This document shows positions 6,077 through 10,140 of a stretch of DNA of 10,140 nucleotides, piece by piece (the stretch's first letter is position 1; each line of letters starts with the position of its first letter). The notes under the pieces were generated by a model, which saw only the letters and a program-made list of their open reading frames with translations, did not search any database and was not told the origin of the DNA. The stretch spans positions 1 through 10,140 of the forward strand of contig JAITFL010000156.1 in the NCBI GenBank assembly GCA_031281385.1, written 5' to 3'. This stretch comes from Holophagales bacterium. Its GTDB lineage: Bacteria > Acidobacteriota > Holophagae > Holophagales > Holophagaceae. Position numbers and translations under genes: made by a program.

Positions 6077-6103
6077 GGAATCAAGTATATAGTTCCCTTT
6101 CGA
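6077..6103 (-). promoter_or_regulatory. Operator-like repeat, copy 2, with possible -10 for the small ORFs
   Basis: Inverted partner of 5886-5912. Its arms match at 5 of 7 positions, GGAACTA on the minus strand against TGATTCC. On the minus strand TATACT (6089..6084) could serve as a -10 for the small ORFs, with a start near 6077 and a leader of about 50 bases; no good -35 is seen. It lies 139 bases before the methyltransferase start, so a protein bound here could affect both directions. Confidence 0.5.
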
Positions 6104-6183
6104 TTGCTGTATCTAGCGCATGGATTTTATCATCAGAGCCGGTGCCATGTTCCACTCACAAGGATGTTCAAGTAGATTTTCGT

Positions 6184-6212
6184 TTGCCTTCCGCCAAAGT
6201 TTTCGATACAGT
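6184..6212 (+). promoter_or_regulatory. Candidate methyltransferase promoter
   Basis: TTGCCT (6184-6189), a 17-base spacer and TACAGT (6207-6212), each matching consensus at 4 of 6. The start near 6219 would leave a short leader carrying the SD AGGAG (6229-6233). Confidence 0.35.
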
Positions 6213-6241
6213 AAAGATTGGTGTAGGCAGGAGTTATCCAA

Positions 6242-7423
6242 GTGATTGCCAATGGCTATCTTTTCACTAACAAGGCCGCGTCTGCAATAGGTGTCCCTGT
6301 CGTGACCCTGAAGCACTGGCTTTCGACTGGCAAGGTTCCTGATGTGAGCCGCAATGCGAACGGTTGGCGCCTTTTTTCGCCCATCGATATTGAGCGCATA
6401 CGCAAATACGCAGAATTAGCCAAGGAACCCGAATCGGCTGACCGAACAACGCCCTCCCTTTTTGCCGTGCAGACCCGCAGCATGGCATCGTTCTTTTCTG
6501 GCATCGGCGGTTTTGACCTAGGTTTTGAGCAAACTGGTTTTCGCATCGTCCTTCAATGCGAAATAGAGCCTTTCTGTAAAAAAATCTTAGAGAAACGCTG
6601 GCCTACCGTAAAGCGATTTGATGACATCAGGAGATTGCGCAGTGAAGACATTCCTCCCGCAGACGTTTGGGTCGCAGGATTCCCCTGCCAAGACCTCTCG
6701 CTTGCTCGCATGGGCAAACGAGACGGACTTAGAGGAAGCAAATCTGGGTTGTTTTATGAGTTTGTTAGATTGGTTGGAGAATGCCTCCCACGAGTTCTAC
6801 TGCTCGAAAACGTTGCGGGCATACTCAATTCCCACAATGGAAAAGATTTCGGAATTGTCATTTCCTCGTTGGCCGAACTCGGGTATGCTGTCGGATGGCG
6901 TACTTTTAACAGCCGATATTTCGGAGTCCCCCAATCTCGCCAGCGAGTCTACATTGTCGGGTGTCGTGGAGACAGGAAGGGTCCCGGATCGATACTTTTT
7001 GAGCCCAAATGCGGCGAAGGGGATATTGCGTCGGGCGGATCGAATGAAAAGAAATTTGCGTCCCCATTTCAGAAAATCGTTGGAGATGCTGGCGGAGCAG
7101 GACCAGTGATTCAATCCATCGCATATTGTCTGTATGCTACATCTGCTAGGCATACGGGTACAGATTGGAGTCGGAACTACGTATGTTATCCAAAGGTTGG
7201 GAAAATTCGCCGCCTGATGCCTTCGGAATGTGAAGGTGTCATGTCATTTCCAACTGGATGGACATATATGCAGGACGTGGAATTGACCGAAGATGATTTA
7301 GATTCGGCGCGTTACCATGCCCTTGGCAACGCCGTCACACCTCCTGTGTCGAAATGGATCGCACAAAGAATCTCCGCGTATTTAGCTGTTGATGAAAATC
7401 AAGCCCACACGGCGGTCATTTAA
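6242..7423 (+). CDS. DNA cytosine-C5 methyltransferase with N-terminal MerR-like HTH
   Basis: Modification enzyme that transfers a methyl group from S-adenosylmethionine to C5 of cytosine in a target site I cannot predict; 393 aa. Residues 5-57 form a MerR-type helix-turn-helix (FTNKAASAIGVPVVTLKHWL ... WRLFSPIDIERI), unusual on a C5 methyltransferase. Catalytic motifs follow in order: I ASFFSGIGGFDLG (82-94); IV GFPCQDLS with nucleophile Cys149; VI LLLENVAG (187-193); VIII SRYFGVPQSRQRV (224-236); a short target-recognition region (about 245-320); IX RRLMPSECEG (323-332); X YHALGNAVTPPVSKWIA (358-374). The GTG start is supported by an SD AGGAG 8 bases upstream, and the HTH begins immediately. 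Its end overlaps the convergent HNH gene by 8 bases. By eye it is more A/T-rich than ltaE or the antiporter, consistent with transfer. Confidence 0.93.
   Translation: MIANGYLFTNKAASAIGVPVVTLKHWLSTGKVPDVSRNANGWRLFSPIDIERIRKYAELAKEPESADRTTPSLFAVQTRSMASFFSGIGGFDLGFEQTGFRIVLQCEIEPFCKKILEKRWPTVKRFDDIRRLRSEDIPPADVWVAGFPCQDLSLARMGKRDGLRGSKSGLFYEFVRLVGECLPRVLLLENVAGILNSHNGKDFGIVISSLAELGYAVGWRTFNSRYFGVPQSRQRVYIVGCRGDRKGPGSILFEPKCGEGDIASGGSNEKKFASPFQKIVGDAGGAGPVIQSIAYCLYATSARHTGTDWSRNYVCYPKVGKIRRLMPSECEGVMSFPTGWTYMQDVELTEDDLDSARYHALGNAVTPPVSKWIAQRISAYLAVDENQAHTAVI
6621..7109 (+). CDS. Alternate-frame ORF inside the methyltransferase gene
   Basis: A stop-free +1 frame of 162 codons from ATG 6621 lies wholly within the methyltransferase. 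Its translation contains PQTFGSQDSPAKTSRLLAWA, RWPNSGMLSDG and, near the end, STLSGVVETGRVPDRYFLSP followed by NAAKGILRRADRMKR. I recall proteins with an R-Y-F-L-S-P-K-A-x-x-G-I-L-R-R-A-E-x-R-G-K signature annotated in phages and prophages, often near dcm-like genes. Either this is an overprinted gene, or those database entries are themselves out-of-frame reads of methyltransferases. No SD precedes ATG 6621, which argues against independent translation. It stops where the target-recognition region begins in the main frame. Confidence 0.3.
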   Translation: MTSGDCAVKTFLPQTFGSQDSPAKTSRLLAWANETDLEEANLGCFMSLLDWLENASHEFYCSKTLRAYSIPTMEKISELSFPRWPNSGMLSDGVLLTADISESPNLASESTLSGVVETGRVPDRYFLSPNAAKGILRRADRMKRNLRPHFRKSLEMLAEQDQ

Positions 7424-8606
7424 CATACATTGCACTATTGTACTCTGTCAAATAGTTTGGATCAGGCCAGAGGGCCCTTTCGGCTGGTAGCCGTGATGCG
7501 GGGATGGTGCCGCGCAGGCGGATAAACGGCGTTAGGTCTATTTGCCCTTTTTCGCTCTCCTGCAAAACTATTTCTGGGATTGTCAAGACGTACTCATCGG
7601 TTTCTTTTCTGAAATCCAGCCTCAGAACTCCCGCGTCAAAGGCCCAATGGCACAATTTGTCAAGACAAATCCCATTGCGAATATCATTGATCCCATGTAT
7701 TGCCCAAGGGAGAATGTGCGCAGAATCCACTCCTGGAGAATTTGTTGATGGGATTTTTGGAAGATAGTTGCCCGAAAACAAACAAACGTATTTGTATGCT
7801 TTTTTTACGTCATCGCTAAACCGCTGTGCATAGGCATCTCTTATCGATAACAACCTCCATTGCTTCAGTCGATTTCGGGCAGATTCCAACCGACTGGTGC
7901 TATCATTATCATCAATCATATAGATTTCAGCATTCTCATTCAATCCCACTCCATACGCATCGGAGTCATTGCAGTTTAGAAACAAAAGAATCCAATTTAG
8001 CGGATCGTGGTCTGGGCCTTTGATATATTTCCGAATTTCTTTCGCGGATGTTCCGATTTTGTCATCGTCTCCCAAGTACAATGCCTCTTTATGATATTTT
8101 AATAGTTTCTGCAAAACAGGATCAGCGGATTTTTCAGCGAGCTCATAAGCTCGAAATATCAAACGAAGACGTTTAATTACGTCAATACTTGATGTGGTTT
8201 GGGAAGCATTTGAGAGAATTAGGTAATCGGGGCGAATAATCAGGGATTTGTCCGTTTTCTGTACGATCCCGAATTGGATGGATATTATGGAATACCCATT
8301 GTCTACAAGCTGAAGTTTTCCAGCTCGGGTTTGAAATAATTCGCGTTTGGGTTTGGGCAGCAACAGAGCATCGGCAAGGATAAGATAAGTGTGCCTTGGC
8401 TTAATAATGCGTGTGCTTTCCTTGTTAAGCCTAATTCGTGGTTTACCTTGCGCCGATTGAATTGAGTTGCTTGAGTAAATGGGATGATTAGGTATCAGTT
8501 CAATGTATATTGAACAGCCAATTACATCGTGAACATGGACGTTGTCATGGGATCCAGCAAATTCATATTCGCCTCGCCCCCCACTGGTGCGTAACGCAAT
8601 GCGCAT
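7416..8606 (-). CDS. HNH endonuclease, probable type II restriction enzyme
   Basis: Probable restriction partner of the adjacent C5 methyltransferase; 396 aa. The C-terminal part holds an HNH nuclease of the HNH_2-like form: Tyr/Cys-containing YKYVCLFSG (271-279), then SAHILPWA with His297, NGICL with Asn311, and CHWAFDAG with His320. The His-Asn-His set is complete, so activity is plausible. The first 270 residues (starting MRIALRTSGGRGEYEF) match no domain I can name and may carry target recognition. ATG 8606 has a superb SD, GGAGGAG, in TTTGGAGGAGAACG just upstream; a TTG at 8633 in the same frame is unlikely to be used. It converges on the methyltransferase with an 8-base overlap and has its own promoter, so expression of the two enzymes must be balanced by separate signals. 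Confidence 0.85.
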   Translation of the reverse strand: MRIALRTSGGRGEYEFAGSHDNVHVHDVIGCSIYIELIPNHPIYSSNSIQSAQGKPRIRLNKESTRIIKPRHTYLILADALLLPKPKRELFQTRAGKLQLVDNGYSIISIQFGIVQKTDKSLIIRPDYLILSNASQTTSSIDVIKRLRLIFRAYELAEKSADPVLQKLLKYHKEALYLGDDDKIGTSAKEIRKYIKGPDHDPLNWILLFLNCNDSDAYGVGLNENAEIYMIDDNDSTSRLESARNRLKQWRLLSIRDAYAQRFSDDVKKAYKYVCLFSGNYLPKIPSTNSPGVDSAHILPWAIHGINDIRNGICLDKLCHWAFDAGVLRLDFRKETDEYVLTIPEIVLQESEKGQIDLTPFIRLRGTIPASRLPAERALWPDPNYLTEYNSAMYVK

Positions 8607-8676
8607 CGTTCTCCTCCAAAGCCACTTTTTCAAGACCGGTTGCGCACAAGGTATGCCCTGGCAGCAACGATGTTAG

Positions 8677-8710
8677 CACTAAATTTAGTGTTTTTCACGT
8701 GTTATGTCAA
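8677..8710 (-). promoter_or_regulatory. HNH gene promoter with palindrome over the -10
   Basis: On the minus strand: a consensus -35 TTGACA (8710..8705), a 17-base spacer and -10 TAAATT (8687..8682). The -10 lies inside a perfect 14-bp palindrome CACTAAATTTAGTG (8677-8690), a likely operator. The start near 8675 gives a leader of about 70 bases to ATG 8606. The palindrome is not found before the methyltransferase. Confidence 0.65.
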
Positions 8711-8719
8711 GTAATGCTT

Positions 8720-9041
8720 CTTGCAAAATTTAACCGTTTTTGAACTGCGAGGATTCCTTGAGTGATGAAAAGTTGAAGGAGATCCGCAAGCGCGGCGTTT
8801 TGAATGAAAATCCAAACGCGCCGATTGGACACGCGTCGCTGTCATGCGCCGCTTCAGCTCGGAACGATCATCATACGTCTGTTTCGTTCTATGCTAGGGC
8901 TTGGAAAAGCTTCCTAAATGTTAACTGGGGATTCATTCAGGGCGGCTTCCCCAGACCCATAGTACTCGCTTTGCTTGCTGCCCTACGTAGGGGCTGATGC
9001 ATAGACATGGCTTCGATGGGCGAGCGGATAATTTTGCAAGT
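8720..9041 (-). mobile_element. Repeat copy C (inverted) bracketed by 9-bp inverted ends
   Basis: CTTGCAAAA (8720-8728) and TTTTGCAAG (9033-9041) bracket repeat copy C, whose core reads on the minus strand. Seen there: CATCGAAGCC (to 9018), the perfect palindrome CCCCTACGTAGGGG, stem arms CTGGGGA / TCCCCAG (8925-8931, 8948-8954) with only a 16-base loop, then GTTAACATTTAGGAAGC and TTTTCCAAG (to 8900), and hairpin 1 with an ATGACA loop (8833-8852, one mismatch). The CTCGCATGCGAG insert and hairpin 2 are absent. The segment 8740-8830 reads as a protein-like stretch (LSDEKLKEIRKRGVLNENPN) without SD or recognised family; it may be a gene scrap. The left end is 10 bases from the HNH -35 box. Confidence 0.65.
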
Positions 9042-9051
9042 GGCTCAACTA

Positions 9052-9606
9052 TCAAACCGTTATCACCGAAATATCGGCGTCCACTTCGGATTTTAGTATG
9101 CCCTCTATCGCCATCAATGTGCCTGACATGCCTGCGGGGCAGTTCTGGCAGGCACCCATGTAGCGGATCATCACTTGCTTTTCGCGTCTGCCAACGACTT
9201 CCAGCCCCCCGCCGTCGGCGGCCATGTAGGGCATAATCCGCTCTTTTAGCGCTTCAAACACTTTTTGAAGGAATGGGTCGTCCGCTGCATCGCTTGCGAT
9301 TGTCATCCCATGCGGCCCAAGAGACGATGCCGAAGCCATCGGCGGGGCCTCACGTATGAGGGGGGCAAGCACCGGCAGCAGTTCATTCCAAGCAATGCTC
9401 TCTTCTTTGATGATCGTCATCCATTTGTCTATCATAAAAACGGATTTTACGTGTCCTGCTTCGAAGAGTGCCTTTGCCAACGGGTCTGCTTGGGCGATTT
9501 CCGCATTTGGGAAGTTGCGCGGAAAGCCCGATGCAACGGGTTCTTTCAATATGAACTTTATTGCGTTTGGATTGGGCGAGTACTCGATTTCGGCTATCTT
9601 CGGCAT
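9052..9606 (-). CDS. nfu: Nfu-type Fe-S carrier (Nfu N-domain + NifU C-domain)
   Basis: Cytosolic Fe-S cluster carrier that receives clusters from the SUF scaffold and delivers them to apoproteins; 184 aa. Residues 4-88 match the Nfu N-terminal domain (EYSPNPNAIKFIL, DPLAKALFEAGHVKSVF), and residues 113-184 are the NifU C-terminal domain with DGGGLEVV and the cluster-binding GACQNCPAGMSGT (Cys153, Cys156). The domain order is that of mitochondrial NFU1 and many bacterial Nfu proteins. ATG 9606 has GGAG (9617..9614) with a 7-base spacer. It starts 4 bases after the sufU stop. The gene end is 10 bases from repeat C, and no terminator is seen. Confidence 0.9.
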   Translation of the reverse strand: MPKIAEIEYSPNPNAIKFILKEPVASGFPRNFPNAEIAQADPLAKALFEAGHVKSVFMIDKWMTIIKEESIAWNELLPVLAPLIREAPPMASASSLGPHGMTIASDAADDPFLQKVFEALKERIMPYMAADGGGLEVVGRREKQVMIRYMGACQNCPAGMSGTLMAIEGILKSEVDADISVITV

Positions 9607-9610
9607 CGCG

Positions 9611-10072
9611 CTACTCCGTGCTTGTCACGTCTTCGCCCTTGAACGCGCTTTGCAGCGTGGCCCAAGGGAGGACGGCGCACTTGACCCTGCTGGGCAGGTC
9701 TTTTACGCCTTGGAACAGCGAAAGCTTGCCCAATATGTTGGGGTCGGCGGATGGCTCTAGCTCGCCCCTTATCATTTGCCTGAATTGACTTGCCATCGTT
9801 TCGGCCTCTTCCACTGTTTTGCCTTTGACGTTGACTGTCATCAACGAGCTGGAAGCCTGCGAAATGGCGCAGCCGTTGCCTTGAAACTTAATGTCGGCAA
9901 CGCGGCCATCTTCAACGTTCAATGTCACTTCAATGTCATCGCCGCAAAGCGGGTTCAGGCCGTGGGCGTGGTGCGAGCATGGTTGCAGGGTGCCAAAATT
10001 TCTGGGCTTCTTGTTGTGTTCTAAGATGACCTGCTGGTAAAGGTCTCTAGGATCACTTTTGGCATCGCTCAC
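9611..10072 (-). CDS. sufU: SufU-type Fe-S scaffold / sulfur-transfer protein
   Basis: IscU-fold protein that takes sulfur from the cysteine desulfurase SufS for Fe-S assembly; 153 aa. It shows LYQQVILEHNKKPRNFG, then NPLCGDD (Cys43, Asp45), GCAISQASSS (Cys68) and RVKCAVLPW (Cys132). These are the Zn/Fe-S ligands of the family. The segment before the last Cys (GKLSLFQGVKDLPSR) is the insertion that separates SufU from IscU. The start is GTG, which overlaps the sufS stop as GTGA; SD AAGGAG (10086..10081) is 8 bases upstream. In well-studied Gram-positives SufU acts as a Zn-dependent sulfur acceptor; whether it is transfer protein or scaffold here cannot be told. Confidence 0.93.
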   Translation of the reverse strand: MSDAKSDPRDLYQQVILEHNKKPRNFGTLQPCSHHAHGLNPLCGDDIEVTLNVEDGRVADIKFQGNGCAISQASSSLMTVNVKGKTVEEAETMASQFRQMIRGELEPSADPNILGKLSLFQGVKDLPSRVKCAVLPWATLQSAFKGEDVTSTE

Positions 10073-10140
10073 GAAAAAATCTCCTTGGCTTTAATGATGC
10101 CAGAGACAAGCGCGTCTATGTCTTCCTCGTTGTTGTAAAA
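10069..10140 (-). CDS. sufS: SufS cysteine desulfurase, C-terminal end only
   Basis: The last 23 codons read FYNNEEDIDALVSGIIKAKE and then IFS before TGA. F-Y-N-[TN]-E-E-[DE]-I-D-x-L-V is the usual ending of group II (SufS) desulfurases, which release sulfur from cysteine using PLP. The stop overlaps the sufU start by 4 bases, matching the common sufS-sufU order. The catalytic part lies outside the window. Confidence 0.82.
   Translation of the reverse strand, partial: FYNNEEDIDALVSGIIKAKEIFS

Noticed and set aside
5920..6270. A 116-codon plus-strand frame between ltaE and the methyltransferase
   Set aside because: No SD and no recognisable domain; it overlaps the methyltransferase start and lies antisense to two small ORFs with ideal SDs.
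8606..8633. TTG 8633 as the start of the HNH endonuclease
   Set aside because: ATG 8606 has a strong GGAGGAG SD lying within the extra 9 codons, and TTG 8633 has none.
1..10140. CRISPR arrays, tRNA or rRNA genes
   Set aside because: No regular direct repeats with spacers, and no cloverleaf or rRNA-like segments were seen by eye; the tandem arrays are coding repeats or heptads.

Overview
The window looks like a chromosomal segment of a Gram-negative bacterium: a predicted secreted lipoprotein, Shine-Dalgarno (SD) starts, SUF-type Fe-S assembly genes and a two-component receiver. I cannot assign a phylum. The RCC1/Ig-like lipoprotein, the receiver style and the dense intergenic repeats would fit Fibrobacterota- or Spirochaetota-like genomes, but that is a guess. 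Housekeeping genes are interleaved with mobile or accessory DNA.

Layout. (1) 1-45, minus: the first 15 codons of a probable IS5-family transposase run off the left edge. (2) 77-1570: an Ig-like (BIG2) plus seven-repeat RCC1 lipoprotein, closed by a strong terminator. (3) 1571-2381: no convincing intact gene; it holds a possible degraded ORF, repeat copy A, eight 7-bp tandem units (TAGGGGN on the minus strand) and an extended -10 promoter. (4) 2382-4245: an apparent operon of a receiver protein fused to a degenerate HisKA domain (His changed to Arg, no ATPase domain) and a short NhaP2-type K+/H+ antiporter. (5) 4246-4762: repeat copy B. (6) 4763-5788: low-specificity L-threonine aldolase, perhaps leaderless. 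(7) 5799-8606: an accessory island, by eye more A/T-rich than its flanks. It holds two tiny overlapping minus-strand ORFs with excellent SDs, a divergent MerR-HTH/cytosine-C5 methyltransferase fusion, and a convergent HNH endonuclease, together a probable type II restriction-modification system. A 27-bp operator-like sequence occurs twice, inverted, around the small ORFs. The HNH gene has its own promoter with a palindrome over the -10. A 163-codon open frame inside the methyltransferase resembles a phage-associated protein family as I remember it. (8) 8720-9041: repeat copy C, inverted. (9) 9052-10140, minus: an Fe-S assembly operon, sufS (3' end) - sufU - nfu, with a 4-bp overlap and then a 4-bp gap.

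The least-described parts are the repeat family and the restriction island. The repeat has hairpins whose stems co-vary between copies; copies B and C are bracketed by exact 9-bp inverted ends, with the core flipped between them. In the island, the small ORFs, the inverted operator-like repeats and the HTH-fused methyltransferase could form one regulatory circuit.
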